Shown piece by piece: positions 19,299 to 29,371 of a DNA stretch of 64,000 bases. A program made the translations under genes and the position numbers. The stretch's first letter is position 1. Each line of letters begins with the position of its first letter. The stretch spans positions 1,571,775-1,635,774 of the forward strand of contig NZ_CP104550.1 of assembly GCF_025397995.1 (NCBI RefSeq). The letters are read 5' to 3'. The notes beneath the pieces were generated by a model. That model had not been told where the DNA came from and did no database searches. It saw only the letters and a list, made by a program, of their open reading frames with translations. Source of the stretch: Methanothermobacter wolfeii. Its GTDB lineage: Archaea > Methanobacteriota > Methanobacteria > Methanobacteriales > Methanothermobacteraceae.

Positions 19299-20627
19299 AT
19301 GCTTGGCAATCTGGGCAGAAGCCTCAGTAAAACAATGAAAAAACTGGCAGGGATGACCATAGTTGACGAGGAAGTGGTCCGGGAAGTTATAAAGGACATC
19401 CAGAGAGCCCTGATCCAGTCCGATGTTAACGTTAAACTTGTATTCAAATTATCAAAGTCGATAGAGAACAGGGCCCTTAATGAGGAGCCACCCAGGGGGA
19501 TAACACCAAAGGAACATATCATAAGGATAGTGTACGAGGAAATGGTGAAGCTGGTTGGTGAGAAGGCCCAGGAACTCAGCATAGATGAGAAACCCTACAG
19601 GATACTGTTCCTTGGACTTCAGGGGAGCGGTAAAACAACCACCATCGGTAAGCTTGCAAGGCACCTGCGCAGGAGGGGCTTCACGGTGGGTGTTGTCTGT
19701 ACCGACACATGGAGGCCCGCCGCCTTTGAGCAGCTCAGACAGTACACCGAGGGCCAGGATATCGACGTCTACGGTGACCCCCAGAACAGGGACGCCGTGG
19801 ACCTTGCAAGGAAGGGGCTTGAAGAATTCCAGAAAAAGGATGTTATCATATTCGACACTGCAGGGAGGCATAAGGAGGAGAAGGACCTTCTCAATGAGAT
19901 GGAGGAACTCTCAGACGTTGTCAGGCCCCATGAGGCCATCCTTGTAATTGACGGTACCATAGGCCAGCAGGCCCGTGAACAGGCCCTTGCATTCAGGGAG
20001 GCCACCGACATCGGTTCAATAATAGTGACAAAGCTTGATGGTTCCGCCAAGGGTGGTGGTGCGCTCTCAGCTGTTGCAGAGATCGGGGCCCCCATTAAAT
20101 TCATAGGTACCGGTGAAAGGATAGAGGACCTTGAAGTCTTTGACCCTGAAAGGTTCATATCAAGGCTGCTGGGTATGGGTGACCTCAGGAGCCTCCTTGA
20201 AAAGGTGGAGGAGGTCTCAGAGGAGGACATCTCCGAGGAGTCCCTTGACGCCATACTCTCAGGCAGGTTCACCCTCAAGGACATGAGGGTGCAGTTTGAG
20301 ATGATGGGGAAGATGGGCCCCCTTCAGCAGATCATGAAGATGCTCCCGGGGATGGGTAAGCTCCCCAAGGACGCCAGTAAGATGACCGAGGAGACCATCA
20401 AAAGGTACCTTATAATCATGGACTCCATGACAGATGAGGAACTGGAAAAACCAGATATCATCAAACATTCAAGGATACGCAGAATAGCCAGGGGTTCAGG
20501 TACCCGTAACGAGGACGTTAAAGACCTCCTAAAGTACTATAAGGTTACAAAGAAGGCCATGAAGGGCCTTGGAAGAAGAAAGATGGGCGGACCGATGGGT
20601 CAGCTCATGAGACAGTTCATGAGATAG
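19299..20627 (+). CDS. ffh: Signal recognition particle protein SRP54
   Basis: 442-residue GTPase that binds signal peptides of nascent membrane and secreted proteins with 7S RNA. The N domain is followed by the G domain with [17 protein letters not shown] (G1), [17 protein letters not shown] and [10 protein letters not shown], then the Met-rich M domain from about residue 310 ([19 protein letters not shown]). ATG at 19299 follows GAGGGTGA; an earlier TTG at 19278 lacks a ribosome site. pus10 follows 20 bases later. Confidence 0.97.
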   Translation: MLGNLGRSLSKTMKKLAGMTIVDEEVVREVIKDIQRALIQSDVNVKLVFKLSKSIENRALNEEPPRGITPKEHIIRIVYEEMVKLVGEKAQELSIDEKPYRILFLGLQGSGKTTTIGKLARHLRRRGFTVGVVCTDTWRPAAFEQLRQYTEGQDIDVYGDPQNRDAVDLARKGLEEFQKKDVIIFDTAGRHKEEKDLLNEMEELSDVVRPHEAILVIDGTIGQQAREQALAFREATDIGSIIVTKLDGSAKGGGALSAVAEIGAPIKFIGTGERIEDLEVFDPERFISRLLGMGDLRSLLEKVEEVSEEDISEESLDAILSGRFTLKDMRVQFEMMGKMGPLQQIMKMLPGMGKLPKDASKMTEETIKRYLIIMDSMTDEELEKPDIIKHSRIRRIARGSGTRNEDVKDLLKYYKVTKKAMKGLGRRKMGGPMGQLMRQFMR

Positions 20628-20647
20628 AACACCCGGAGAAGAAGTCC

Positions 20648-21889
20648 ATGGACACCGTTAACAGTACAGAGACCGGGAAGAAGATGATGGAACGTTTGCA
20701 GAAGCTCATGGAGATCACAGGATCCCATATATGCCTTCACTGCCTTGGCAGGCGGTTCGCAGATTCCATGGAGGGCCCTGGAAACCTCCTGAGGGGCATG
20801 AAGCTTAGGGAGGAATTCTCACTATCCACTGAAAGTCCATGTGCAGTCTGCGGGGACATATTTGAAAGGATTGATGATGCTGTTGAAGCCGCAAGATCAA
20901 GGATCGATGCCCTGGACCTTGAGTACTCATCGATACTCGTGGGCACAAGGCTACCTGATGAGGTGGTCGAAGGGGACGAGCATATTAACAGGAAACTGGG
21001 GATCCAGGCCGAGGGCATAAAGAAGGAGCTCAACCGGGAGATAGGTAAGAGGCTTGCAGGTGAACTTGGATGCCGCGCTGATTTCCAAAACCCTGACCTT
21101 GTAGTAATGGTTGACTTCCGGGCAGGGCTTAAGGTCTGGATTCAGATCAACCCCATCTTTATTGAGGGACGCTACCGTAAACTGGTTCGCGGGATACCCC
21201 AGACTAAATGGCCGTGCAGGAGGTGCCGTGGAAGGGGATGTGAAGCATGCAACCACACAGGAAAGATGTACAGCACATCAGTAGAGGAACTTGTATCCGA
21301 ACCCGTCCTTGAGGCAAGCAGGGGTAGGGATACCAGATTCCATGGTTCAGGAAGGGAGGATGTTGATGTGAGGATGCTTGGAAGGGGAAGACCCTTCGTC
21401 CTTGAAATACTGGAGCCCAGAACCAGAAATCTGGACCTTGAAGCCCTGGAGGATGAGATAAACAGGAGGGCCGCCGGGATGGTTGAGGTGAGCGGCCTTA
21501 AATTCTCTTCAAGGAACAGGAAGGTTGAGATCAAGAACACTTCAAGGGAGAGGTACAAGGTCTACAGGGCCCTTGTTGAACTTGAAGGCCCGGTTGGGGA
21601 GGATGACCTCATGAAGCTTGAAACCCTCAAGGTTATAAACCAGAGGACCCCCCTCAGGGTTTCCCATCGAAGGGCCGATAAGGTCCGGAAGAGAAGGGTC
21701 CTTGATATAAAGTGGAATCTGAAGGGTGAAGGGTGCCTTGAACTCATAATAAAGGGGGAAGGCGGGCTTTATATAAAGGAACTCATCTCAGGAGACCATG
21801 GACGCACCAGTCCCAGCGTGAGCAGCGTCCTCGGGGTGGCTGCAAGGTGCACTGCCCTTGATGTCCTGGAGGTAGGGGACCCCCCATGA
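20648..21889 (+). CDS. pus10: tRNA pseudouridine synthase Pus10
   Basis: 413-residue archaeal Pus10, which makes pseudouridine 54 and 55 in the T loop of tRNAs. The N-terminal part has a zinc-binding CLHCLGRRF...CAVCGD pair and a THUMP-like region; a second CxxC group (CRRCRGRGCEACNHTG, about residues 194-209) is inserted before the catalytic domain. The catalytic Asp lies in GREDVDVRMLGRGRPFVLE. It forms a unit with ffh upstream. Confidence 0.93.
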   Translation: MDTVNSTETGKKMMERLQKLMEITGSHICLHCLGRRFADSMEGPGNLLRGMKLREEFSLSTESPCAVCGDIFERIDDAVEAARSRIDALDLEYSSILVGTRLPDEVVEGDEHINRKLGIQAEGIKKELNREIGKRLAGELGCRADFQNPDLVVMVDFRAGLKVWIQINPIFIEGRYRKLVRGIPQTKWPCRRCRGRGCEACNHTGKMYSTSVEELVSEPVLEASRGRDTRFHGSGREDVDVRMLGRGRPFVLEILEPRTRNLDLEALEDEINRRAAGMVEVSGLKFSSRNRKVEIKNTSRERYKVYRALVELEGPVGEDDLMKLETLKVINQRTPLRVSHRRADKVRKRRVLDIKWNLKGEGCLELIIKGEGGLYIKELISGDHGRTSPSVSSVLGVAARCTALDVLEVGDPP

Positions 21890-21925
21890 GGAAAAATTAT
21901 ATATTGATGTAGGCATTAAATAGAG

Positions 21926-21980
21926 AACTTATAAGTCTAATATCTGATTCTTGTAAAGTTTTAATGACTGTTACAAGCCA
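21926..21980 (+). promoter_or_regulatory. rpl21e promoter with TTAATGACTGTT element
   Basis: ACTTATAAGTC (about 21928-21938) is a plausible TATA box. At about 25 bases downstream, near the predicted start, stands TTAATGACTGTTACAAG (21961-21977), closely similar to the repeated element upstream of ffh. A GGAGGTT ribosome site follows before rpl21e. Confidence 0.5.
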
Positions 21981-22007
21981 TCAAAGGCTATTTATGGAGG
22001 TTAAAAA

Positions 22008-22298
22008 ATGAGAAGATCAAGAGGTTTCAGAAGTAAAACAAGGCACAAGCTTCAGAAGGTCAAAAGACCCGGGAGATCCAATCCCATCACAAGGAAAATC
22101 CAGAACTTTGAACAGGATGACCTTGTCCACATAATCATCGATCCAAGCATTCATCGTGGACAGCCCCACCCACGATTCCATGGTAAAACAGGGCGAGTTA
22201 TAGGTAAAATGGGTAAGGCATTCGTTGTGGCCATAAAGGATGGTAAAAAGGACAAGCAGCTTGTTGTAAGGCCAGAGCACCTTCAGATGCAGAAGTGA
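22008..22298 (+). CDS. rpl21e: Ribosomal protein L21e
   Basis: 96-residue basic large-subunit protein. It begins [17 protein letters not shown] and includes [20 protein letters not shown] and [13 protein letters not shown], the L21e signature. GGAGGTT precedes ATG. It opens the conserved archaeal cluster rpl21e-rpoF-DUF655-ksgA. Confidence 0.97.
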   Translation: MRRSRGFRSKTRHKLQKVKRPGRSNPITRKIQNFEQDDLVHIIIDPSIHRGQPHPRFHGKTGRVIGKMGKAFVVAIKDGKKDKQLVVRPEHLQMQK

Positions 22299-22303
22299 TT
22301 CCC

Positions 22304-22645
22304 ATGATAGGGAAAAAGGTTCTTGAAAGTGAACCTGTTTCTATGGCAGAGGTTAAGGAGATCCTTGAAAAATTCGGTGAGGACCATGAGCTGAACTATG
22401 AACAGAACCTGGTCCTCGACCATGTGACCCGCTTCTCAAGGCTGGACCCTGAAACCAGCCGCGAACTCGTTGAGGAACTCATGGAGGTTCCCAACATAAA
22501 GAAGAGACACGCGGTTCGAATTGCCGATCTCATGCCCGTTGACCTCTCTGACCTCCGCCTGATCTTTGCCAAGGAAAGGGTTCCCATTAAGGCTGAAGAC
22601 CTTCCAGGCATACTCGAGATAATAGATAAATACAGGGTTGAATAA
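22304..22645 (+). CDS. rpoF: RNA polymerase subunit Rpo4 (RpoF)
   Basis: 113-residue subunit F, counterpart of eukaryotic Rpb4, which pairs with Rpo7 to form the polymerase stalk. The sequence MIGKKVLESEPVSMAEVKEI plus the HRDC-like helical C-terminus (LMPVDLSDLRLIFAKERVP, PGILEIIDKYR) fits the family. ATG at 22304 is preferred; a GTG nine bases upstream would overlap rpl21e. Confidence 0.93.
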   Translation: MIGKKVLESEPVSMAEVKEILEKFGEDHELNYEQNLVLDHVTRFSRLDPETSRELVEELMEVPNIKKRHAVRIADLMPVDLSDLRLIFAKERVPIKAEDLPGILEIIDKYRVE

Positions 22646-22688
22646 AAAATAATATTCAATCCCATAAACCATTAGAGTATGTGATTTC

Positions 22689-23267
22689 ATGGAAGAATAT
22701 GCTATCATACTGGACTACCTTCCTCTGGGTTACATGAGCGAAGGCTTCGGCACATTCAAGAAGAGACCTGTTGCCCAGGCAGTGGGCAGGGACGAGTTCA
22801 CCCTCCTCGAGCTGACACCAAAACCGGACGTGGATCTGGACATCCATGAGGAGGTCTACATAGGGAAGGGCAAAAGGGATAAGATAGCCCGTATCAACAG
22901 GAGGCTGAGGCATAATGATCTGACAGCCACAGCAAGGGTTGAGCTCCCCTATGTCATTGAGGAGATAGTGAAGTCCAATGAGGAAAGGTTTGTAAGGTTC
23001 TTTAACGAGGCAGGTCCTATAAGTACAAGGCTTCATCAGCTTGAACTTCTTCCAGGAATCGGTAAAAAGCATATGTGGGATATCCTTAAGGCCAGGGAGG
23101 AGAAACCCTTTGAGAGTTTTGAGGACATAAAGAACAGGATCCCCATGCTATCTGACCCTGTTAAGCTCATAGTTAAAAGGGTCCTCATGGAACTGGATGT
23201 TGAGGGTGCCAGAAGGGGTAAACGGAAGTACATGATATTCACAAGACCCCCAAAGAGAAGTGACTGA
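22689..23267 (+). CDS. DUF655 protein, predicted nucleic-acid binding
   Basis: 192-residue DUF655 protein found in nearly all archaea between rpoF and ksgA. It has an N-terminal beta-rich part (YAIILDYLPLGYMSEGFG) of S1/OB-like character and a C-terminal helix-hairpin-helix (LELLPGIGKKHMWDILKARE). The strict linkage to ribosome genes suggests an RNA or ribosome role; function is not established. Confidence 0.88.
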   Translation: MEEYAIILDYLPLGYMSEGFGTFKKRPVAQAVGRDEFTLLELTPKPDVDLDIHEEVYIGKGKRDKIARINRRLRHNDLTATARVELPYVIEEIVKSNEERFVRFFNEAGPISTRLHQLELLPGIGKKHMWDILKAREEKPFESFEDIKNRIPMLSDPVKLIVKRVLMELDVEGARRGKRKYMIFTRPPKRSD

Positions 23268-23274
23268 TTTCTTT

Positions 23275-24102
23275 ATGCCAGGGCTCTACACTGAGACAAG
23301 GAAGGTTCTTTCAAGGTATGGTGTGAGGCTTCAGAGGAGCCTCGGCCAGAATTACCTCATTGATGATAATAAGAGAAGGTTCATTATTGATTCTGCGGAT
23401 CTCTGTAAGGATGATCATGTTCTTGAGATAGGGGCGGGTATAGGGACCCTTACACTTCCAATGGCGGAACTTGCAGGTGAGGTGACCGCCATTGAAAGGG
23501 ACCCCTTCATCGCCGGGATACTCAGGGACCGTATCAGAACAGATAATGTTAACATAATCGTCGGTGACGCCCTTAAGGTTGATTTTCCAGACTTCAACAA
23601 GGTTGTGTCCAATCTTCCCTATCAGATATCATCCCCTGTAACCTTCAGGCTGCTTGAGCATGACTTCGAACTTGGGGTGCTGATGTATCAGAAGGAATTC
23701 GCCCTTAGAATGACCGCCAGGCCTGGTACCCGGGATTACTCCCGCCTCTCTGTCATGCTGCATTTTCTTGCAGAGGTTGAGATTATTGATTACCTCAGTC
23801 CAGGGTGCTTCTTTCCACGTCCCAGGGTTGAATCCGCCGTCGTGAAGATCAGGCCCACAGGATTCAGGCTTCCGGAACTCTTCGGGGATGTCTGCCGTGC
23901 CCTCTTCCAGCACAGGAAGAAAAAGACTTCAAAGTCACTCAAGGAATCCTTCCATGAAATAAGGGTTGATCTGAGCATCTCAGAGGTCCTGGATTCCCTA
24001 CCCCCAGGGATACTTGAGAAACGGGTTTTCCAGCTGAGACCCGAGGATGTGCTTGAGATAACAGAACATATAAGCCGGCTTGAAGAGAAGAAGAAGGTAT
24101 AG
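23275..24102 (+). CDS. ksgA: 16S rRNA dimethyladenosine methyltransferase KsgA
   Basis: About 275 residues. It dimethylates two adjacent adenosines near the 3' end of 16S rRNA during small-subunit maturation. Motifs: RSLGQNYLIDDNKRR at the start, SAM-binding LEIGAGIGTLTLPMAE, GDALKVDF and the catalytic SNLPYQISSP (NLPY). Start is ATG at 23275 or GTG at 23260; the latter overlaps the DUF655 stop. It is the Dim1/KsgA homologue of the conserved ribosome cluster. Confidence 0.95.
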   Translation: MPGLYTETRKVLSRYGVRLQRSLGQNYLIDDNKRRFIIDSADLCKDDHVLEIGAGIGTLTLPMAELAGEVTAIERDPFIAGILRDRIRTDNVNIIVGDALKVDFPDFNKVVSNLPYQISSPVTFRLLEHDFELGVLMYQKEFALRMTARPGTRDYSRLSVMLHFLAEVEIIDYLSPGCFFPRPRVESAVVKIRPTGFRLPELFGDVCRALFQHRKKKTSKSLKESFHEIRVDLSISEVLDSLPPGILEKRVFQLRPEDVLEITEHISRLEEKKKV

Positions 24103-24208
24103 CCTCTGAAACTTCAATGAATACGCGCCAGGACCCTGAAAAATACTGACCATATGAGGGTACGAAAATTTTAAATAACATGTAAACTATTTTTTACATG
24201 ATGATTCT

Positions 24209-24580
24209 ATGATAATTGCAAGACCTGAATGGTTCGGAAGAAGAAAGTATGGTGGATGGGGTGTCAGCATCAAAACATGGCAGGGAGCCCTTTACCTTGC
24301 CTCAATAATCATGCTAATACTCCTGATTCAGCTCCTACCCCTTGAAGCCATTGCAAGACTCTATGTCACAGGGGCCTGGCTGTTATTCGTCTTCATTGAC
24401 ATGTTTGATGTTATGTGGAAGGTTCAGAGGGATGAAAGGGAGTACATCCACGAGGCAATAGCAGAGAGGAACGCTGCATGGGCCATGATACCCATACTGG
24501 TAGTTGGAATGTTCATTGAACTCATTCTAAGCTCCCTTAGAGGAGAACCCAGGGTTAACCCCTTCATTGCCCTACACTAA
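24209..24580 (+). CDS. DUF2178-like membrane protein
   Basis: 123-residue protein with three predicted membrane helices: [39 protein letters not shown] and [20 protein letters not shown]. The middle loop is charged ([19 protein letters not shown]). This resembles small DUF2178-type proteins that are often encoded next to an XRE/Cro regulator, as here. A TATA-like TTAAATAACATG (about 24169) and no obvious ribosome site precede it. The pair splits the usual ksgA-prmC linkage. Confidence 0.65.
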   Translation: MIIARPEWFGRRKYGGWGVSIKTWQGALYLASIIMLILLIQLLPLEAIARLYVTGAWLLFVFIDMFDVMWKVQRDEREYIHEAIAERNAAWAMIPILVVGMFIELILSSLRGEPRVNPFIALH

Positions 24581-24632
24581 TTGCAGGTGTGGTGGCAAAG
24601 TCCGTGACAAACTACCGTCTGGAGAAGGAAAA

Positions 24633-24836
24633 TTGAAGAACAGGATAAGAGAACAGAGAAAAAACCTTGGAATGACCCAGGAAGAACTTGCAGGGGCCGT
24701 AGGGGTCACAAGGCAGACCATAATAGCCCTTGAGAAGGGACGCTACAATCCATCACTTCTACTTGCACACAGAATCAAACTGGCACTTAAAGAGAGACAT
24801 ATCGAGGATGTTTTCATCCTGGAGGACCATGAATGA
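24633..24836 (+). CDS. XRE-family HTH transcriptional regulator (YozG-like)
   Basis: 67-residue regulator comprising one helix-turn-helix: [20 protein letters not shown], then [32 protein letters not shown] at 24633 is the start, with GGAGAAGG upstream; starting earlier adds 22 residues with no family likeness. It pairs with the membrane protein gene upstream, a common two-gene module in archaea and Firmicutes whose role is unknown. Its stop overlaps the prmC start. Confidence 0.85.
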   Translation: MKNRIREQRKNLGMTQEELAGAVGVTRQTIIALEKGRYNPSLLLAHRIKLALKERHIEDVFILEDHE

Positions 24837-25423
24837 TCAGATACTCCGGCATCAAGATAGAAACATGTGAAAACGTCTATGAACCTGCAGAGGACACTTT
24901 TCTACTGGCAGATAACCTTGAAATCAGGGAGGGTGACCGTGTGCTTGAGATCGGCACCGGCACAGGTCTTGTTGCCATCAAGGCCTCCCTCTCCTCCCAG
25001 GTGACAGCAACGGATATAAACCCCCATGCCATTGAATGCGCTCGAAGGAATGCTGAGCTCAACAGAGCAGAAATAAGGTTTCTGGAGGGTGATCTCTTTG
25101 AACCCGTTGAGGGTGAAAAATTTGACCTTATACTCTTCAACACCCCCTACCTCCCTGTATCCGAAGAGGATGCTGGAGGGGAGATCATTGATGCTGCATG
25201 GGATGGTGGTCCCGACGGGAGGAGGGTCATTGACAGGTTCCTCAACGGCCTTAAGGAACATTTAAACCCTGGAGGAAGGGTTCAGATGGTGCAGTCATCC
25301 CTCTCAGACACCGAAAAGACCCTTAAAAGACTGGAGGGCCTTGGATTTGATGCCAGGGTCGCCGCCTCTGAAAGGTACTTCTTTGAGGAGATAGTCCTCA
25401 TAACCGCCAGGGATAAAATCTGA
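24833..25423 (+). CDS. prmC: HemK/Mtq2-type N5-glutamine methyltransferase
   Basis: 196-residue SAM-dependent methyltransferase like archaeal/eukaryotic HemK2 (Mtq2), which methylates the GGQ glutamine of release factor aRF1. Seen: [18 protein letters not shown] motif [33 protein letters not shown], and the catalytic-loop segment [13 protein letters not shown]. The usual NPPY is NTPY here. In most archaea the gene directly follows ksgA; here the DUF2178/HTH pair intervenes. ATGA overlap with the HTH gene. Confidence 0.88.
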   Translation: MIRYSGIKIETCENVYEPAEDTFLLADNLEIREGDRVLEIGTGTGLVAIKASLSSQVTATDINPHAIECARRNAELNRAEIRFLEGDLFEPVEGEKFDLILFNTPYLPVSEEDAGGEIIDAAWDGGPDGRRVIDRFLNGLKEHLNPGGRVQMVQSSLSDTEKTLKRLEGLGFDARVAASERYFFEEIVLITARDKI

Positions 25424-25492
25424 AATGATGGCGCCCCCTGGAACTCCCTTGAGTAGATGGTCCCCATATAACCGTCTGCAGAACATTGATCC

Positions 25493-26362
25493 TTAGGGGT
25501 CCCTTATGAGTATCCCGTCAAAGACCATGACGGCATCCCCCTCCATGTATGCGCCGAGGTCAGGGCCCTCCTGGTAGACATCAATCTTCAGTTCACCGCC
25601 CGGGAGGTGTACAAGGACGCTGTCATCGAGTTTTTCAAGTTTAACCCCTGCAATTACAGAGGCCGTTGCACCTGTACCGCATGCCATGGTAGGACCAGCA
25701 CCCCTCTCCCAGGTTACCATGACGATTTCAGAGGGACTTACGATCTCCACGAAGTGGACGTTTATCCTTTCAGGGAACAGGGGATGGTTCTCTATGGCGG
25801 GTCCCAGCCTCTGGAGGTCCACGGCGCTGGCATCATCAACAAATATGACGACGTGGGGGTTCCCCACACTCAATGCAGTCAGCTTTATATCCTCGCCCTC
25901 AACAGGCAGGAACCTGTCTATGAACTCGCACTCACCCACGTCCATGGGTATCTCATCGGTCTTGAAGGTCGCTTTCCCCATGTCAACCCTTGCAGAGACC
26001 ACCCTTTCATCTTCAACTTCAAGTTCAACCGTTTTCATCCCTGCAAGTGTCTCAACATTGAGCCGGTCCTTGCGGACCACTGCATTTTCATATACGAACT
26101 TTGAGAAGCACCTTATACCGTTACCGCACATCTCTGCCTCGCTTCCATCGGAGTTGAATATCCTGAACCTTATATCCCCATCATGGATGGGTGGCTGGAC
26201 AAATATAACCCCATCGGCACCAACAGAGAATCCCCTCCTGCATACCTCTGCAACGAATTCTGGTTTCTTATCCTCAGGTATGCATTCTTGGGTGCTCTCA
26301 TCTATAACCACGTAGTCGTTCCCGAGGCCGTGCATCTTTGAGAAGAGTATCATCCTTGACAA
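25493..26362 (-). CDS. dapF: Diaminopimelate epimerase
   Basis: Converts LL- to meso-diaminopimelate in lysine synthesis. About 289 residues, with both catalytic cysteines in context: [11 protein letters not shown] and [10 protein letters not shown]. The start [18 protein letters not shown] is canonical. TTG at 26362 has GAGGTGA five bases upstream; ATG at 26353 is the alternative. The ribosome site overlaps the lysA stop, so the two are coupled. Methanobacteriales lack meso-DAP walls, so the route serves lysine. Confidence 0.95.
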   Translation of the reverse strand: MSRMILFSKMHGLGNDYVVIDESTQECIPEDKKPEFVAEVCRRGFSVGADGVIFVQPPIHDGDIRFRIFNSDGSEAEMCGNGIRCFSKFVYENAVVRKDRLNVETLAGMKTVELEVEDERVVSARVDMGKATFKTDEIPMDVGECEFIDRFLPVEGEDIKLTALSVGNPHVVIFVDDASAVDLQRLGPAIENHPLFPERINVHFVEIVSPSEIVMVTWERGAGPTMACGTGATASVIAGVKLEKLDDSVLVHLPGGELKIDVYQEGPDLGAYMEGDAVMVFDGILIRDP

Positions 26363-26367
26363 GCCAA

Positions 26368-27654
26368 TCACCTCTTAAGGAGCCTTGGAGGAACAGTCTG
26401 CTTTGAAAGCAGGTCCGCGAAGGTCTCCCTCTCCCTTACAACCTCTGACTCACCGTCCCTCACAAGGACCTCTGCTGGTCTTGGACGGGAATTGTACTGG
26501 GATGCCATTGAGAATGCATATGCACCCGCGTTCATAACGGCAAGCACATCACCCTCATGGATTTCAGGGAGCTTCCTGTCCCTTGCAAAGAGGTCGCCTG
26601 ACTCGCATACATTTCCTGCTATGTCAATCTCCTCCACTGCTTCATCGAGGGGTCTGTCAGCCACGAGTATGTGGTGGTAGGAGCCATACATGGCTGGCCT
26701 CAGGAGCGTGTTGAACCCTGCATCAACACCCGCGAATCTCCTGTAGCTCTCCTTCACGGTGTTCACCCTTGTAAGGAGGTATGATGCGTCACCAACAATG
26801 TATCTTCCAGGCTCCAGGCACATAACAGGCTTTCCAAGGCCGTACTCAGAGAGTTTCTCCCTGAAGAGGCCTGTTATCCTTGAGGCGAATTCCTCAATAT
26901 CAAGGGGTTCTTCTTCAGGCCTGTAGGGTATTCCCAGGCCTCCTCCAAAGTCTATGAAATCAAATTCAACCCCTGACTCCTCGGAAACCCTGCCGGCTAT
27001 GTCCATGAGGGATTCGACCGCCAGCATGAAGGGTTCGGGGTCAAGGATACCCGAACCTATATGGGCGTGTATACCCACAGGTTCAAAGCCCATGTCCACT
27101 GCAAGGCTGTAGACCTCAGCCGCTTCACTCTCCATGATACCGAACTTGCTCATCTCTCCCCCTGTGATGCAGTGCTCATGGTGACCTGCCCCAACAAGGG
27201 GGTTGACCCTGAAGGATATCCTGAGGCCCTCGGGTGCTATCTCTGCCAGCCTCCTGAGCTGTGACCTTGAATCAACGTTGATCATCACACCAGCATCAAC
27301 TGCAAACCTTAGTTCGCTGTCAGTTACATTGTTACCTGTGTAGAGGATTCTTTCAGGTTCAAAGCCTGCCATCAGTGATGTGTAGATCTCACCGGGGGAT
27401 ACAGCGTCAATTCCGCTTCCCTCCTCCTCAAGTATCCTCATGACGGCCAGGCCTGTGTTGGCCTTGCATGCATAGAATATCTGGAACCTTGAGTATCTCT
27501 CTGAGAAGGCCCTGTAGAGTCTCCTGTAGTTATCCCTTATCCTCATCTCATCAATCACATAGAGGGGTGTGCCATACCTATCCGCAAGGTCGACGGCGTC
27601 CGCACCGCCAATTGTAAGATGTCCCTTATCATTAACATCAATATCAGGAAACAT
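26368..27654 (-). CDS. lysA: Diaminopimelate decarboxylase
   Basis: 428-residue PLP enzyme making lysine from meso-diaminopimelate. Motifs: [13 protein letters not shown] with the PLP lysine, the phosphate loop [23 protein letters not shown], and [17 protein letters not shown] with the catalytic cysteine from the partner subunit. It precedes dapF in a two-gene lysine unit, divergent from a Nudix gene. Confidence 0.97.
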   Translation of the reverse strand: MFPDIDVNDKGHLTIGGADAVDLADRYGTPLYVIDEMRIRDNYRRLYRAFSERYSRFQIFYACKANTGLAVMRILEEEGSGIDAVSPGEIYTSLMAGFEPERILYTGNNVTDSELRFAVDAGVMINVDSRSQLRRLAEIAPEGLRISFRVNPLVGAGHHEHCITGGEMSKFGIMESEAAEVYSLAVDMGFEPVGIHAHIGSGILDPEPFMLAVESLMDIAGRVSEESGVEFDFIDFGGGLGIPYRPEEEPLDIEEFASRITGLFREKLSEYGLGKPVMCLEPGRYIVGDASYLLTRVNTVKESYRRFAGVDAGFNTLLRPAMYGSYHHILVADRPLDEAVEEIDIAGNVCESGDLFARDRKLPEIHEGDVLAVMNAGAYAFSMASQYNSRPRPAEVLVRDGESEVVRERETFADLLSKQTVPPRLLKR

Positions 27655-27728
27655 TATAATGATCCTCCAAGAAGTTTACACTAAATCTTTTATCGACATG
27701 ATAATATAAGTTGTTGGGGTGCTGGAAT

Positions 27729-28136
27729 ATGAAGCCATTCATTGCAGTTACAAGGGCCCTTATAGTAGGGGAAGATGGTGTTCTGGTGGTTAAAAGGTCG
27801 GATGATTCGCACACAAACCCTTCCCTCTGGGAACTCCCGGGTGGTAAGGTGAGGGCAAATGAGACCCTTGATGAAGCCCTTGTAAGGGAGGTTCATGAGG
27901 AGACGGGCCTCAGGATCAGGCCCGGGCACGTGGTGGGTGCTGTTGAACAGGCCTTCCCCCATAAGGTATCGGTGAACATCATATTCACCGTTGATGTCCT
28001 TGGGGGTGGGGTTAGAATAAGCCGTGAACACGAGGACTGGTGCTGGTACACCTCGGGTCCCCTCAGGTTTTCACCCTGGCTTGAGGAATTCAAAAAAGGA
28101 TGCCGGAGCTCTTCAGCCCCTAGAGCCCGGATATAA
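27729..28136 (+). CDS. Nudix hydrolase, MutT-like
   Basis: 135-residue protein with a Nudix box beginning GGKVRANETLDEALVREVHE and ending ETGLRIRP, preceded by DDSHTNPSLWELPGG. The layout resembles MutT-type NTP pyrophosphatases, but the substrate is open. ATG at 27729 follows GGGGTGCTGGAAT. The end overlaps the convergent argD gene by 17 bases. Confidence 0.82.
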   Translation: MKPFIAVTRALIVGEDGVLVVKRSDDSHTNPSLWELPGGKVRANETLDEALVREVHEETGLRIRPGHVVGAVEQAFPHKVSVNIIFTVDVLGGGVRISREHEDWCWYTSGPLRFSPWLEEFKKGCRSSSAPRARI

Positions 28137-29292
28137 CGTTTGCAAGTATGTCAACTGCGGCGTCTATCTCTTCCTTCTTTATGACCAGTGGAGGGACAAG
28201 GCGTACGACCCTCTCTGCTGTGCAGTTAACCAGGAGCCCCATCTCCCTCGCCCCATCTACAACCCCTGCGCAGCCGGTGTTGAGTTCAATTCCGATCATG
28301 AGGCCGAGGCCCCGGATCTCCCTGACAGCATCATGCCCCCCGAGGGTCTGTCTGAGTTTCTCCATGAAGTACGCTCCCAGTTCAGCAGCCCTTTCAGGGA
28401 GTTTCTCATCCATCAGGACCTCTATGGTGGCGGTTGCGGCTGCGCAGCCGAGTGGGTTTCCTCCGAAGGTTGAACCATGGTCTCCTGGTTTGAAGGCTGA
28501 TGCCACATCCTCATTTGCAAGTACCGCGCCTATAGGGTAACCTCCACCCATCCCCTTGGCCACGGTTGTGATGTCAGGCTGCAGGTTGAAGAGTTCTGAG
28601 GCGAACATTGCCCCGGTCCTTCCAAAGCCTGTCTGAACCTCATCAAGGATGAACAGCACGTCATTCTGCCTTGCAAGTTCCTGGACGTCCCTCAGGTAGC
28701 CTGGGGGTGGTACTATGACCCCTCCTTCACCCTGTACCGGTTCAAGCATTATGGCTGCTGTGTCATCTCCTATGGCATCTGCCATTGCGGTTATGTCCCC
28801 GTAGGGGACATGCTTGAAGCCTTCAGGGAGTGGTTTGAATGGTTCACTGTATTTTTTCTGTCCTGTTGCTGTTACAGTGGCAAGTGTCCTTCCATGGAAT
28901 GAATTCTCTGCTGTTATGATCTCAGATTTTCCTGTGAATTTCCTTGCAAGTTTTATGGCTCCCTCATTTGCCTCGGCCCCGCTGTTTGCAAAGAAAACCC
29001 TGTCGTGTGGTGAAATTGCTGTGAGGAGCCTTGCAAGTTCAACCTGCTCCCCTGTGTAGTAGATGTTGGATGAGTGGATGAGCCTCTGTGCCTGGTGGCA
29101 GATTGCAAGGGCCACCTTGGGGTGTGCATGTCCCACATTGTTGACCGCAACACCGGCGAAGCAGTCAATGTATGATTTACCCTCAACGTCCCATACGGTT
29201 GCCCCCTTGCCATGGGAAAGGACCAGTGGCTGCCTTGTGTATGTCTGCATGATAAATTTCTTTTCAAGTTCAATTATTTCATCGGGATCCAT
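28120..29292 (-). CDS. argD: Acetylornithine aminotransferase
   Basis: 390-residue class III aminotransferase of arginine synthesis, also possibly acting on succinyl-DAP in lysine synthesis. Key motifs: NSGAEANEGAIKLARK (PLP phosphate), NSFHGRTLATVTATGQ, ILDEVQTGFGRTG, and AKGMGGGYPIGAV with the PLP lysine. The C-terminus overlaps the Nudix gene on the other strand. Confidence 0.95.
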   Translation of the reverse strand: MDPDEIIELEKKFIMQTYTRQPLVLSHGKGATVWDVEGKSYIDCFAGVAVNNVGHAHPKVALAICHQAQRLIHSSNIYYTGEQVELARLLTAISPHDRVFFANSGAEANEGAIKLARKFTGKSEIITAENSFHGRTLATVTATGQKKYSEPFKPLPEGFKHVPYGDITAMADAIGDDTAAIMLEPVQGEGGVIVPPPGYLRDVQELARQNDVLFILDEVQTGFGRTGAMFASELFNLQPDITTVAKGMGGGYPIGAVLANEDVASAFKPGDHGSTFGGNPLGCAAATATIEVLMDEKLPERAAELGAYFMEKLRQTLGGHDAVREIRGLGLMIGIELNTGCAGVVDGAREMGLLVNCTAERVVRLVPPLVIKKEEIDAAVDILANVISGL

Positions 29293-29371
29293 GATATCAC
29301 CAAATTTATAAATAATACTCCCCTATTAATGTTGAGCCTAAATAGATAATAAAGATTTTTCTGGTGAAAGC

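Noticed and set aside
24567-24632. Longer start for the XRE regulator with CRCGG motif
   Set aside because: It overlaps the upstream membrane-protein gene and adds residues unlike the family; TTG at 24633 has a ribosome site.
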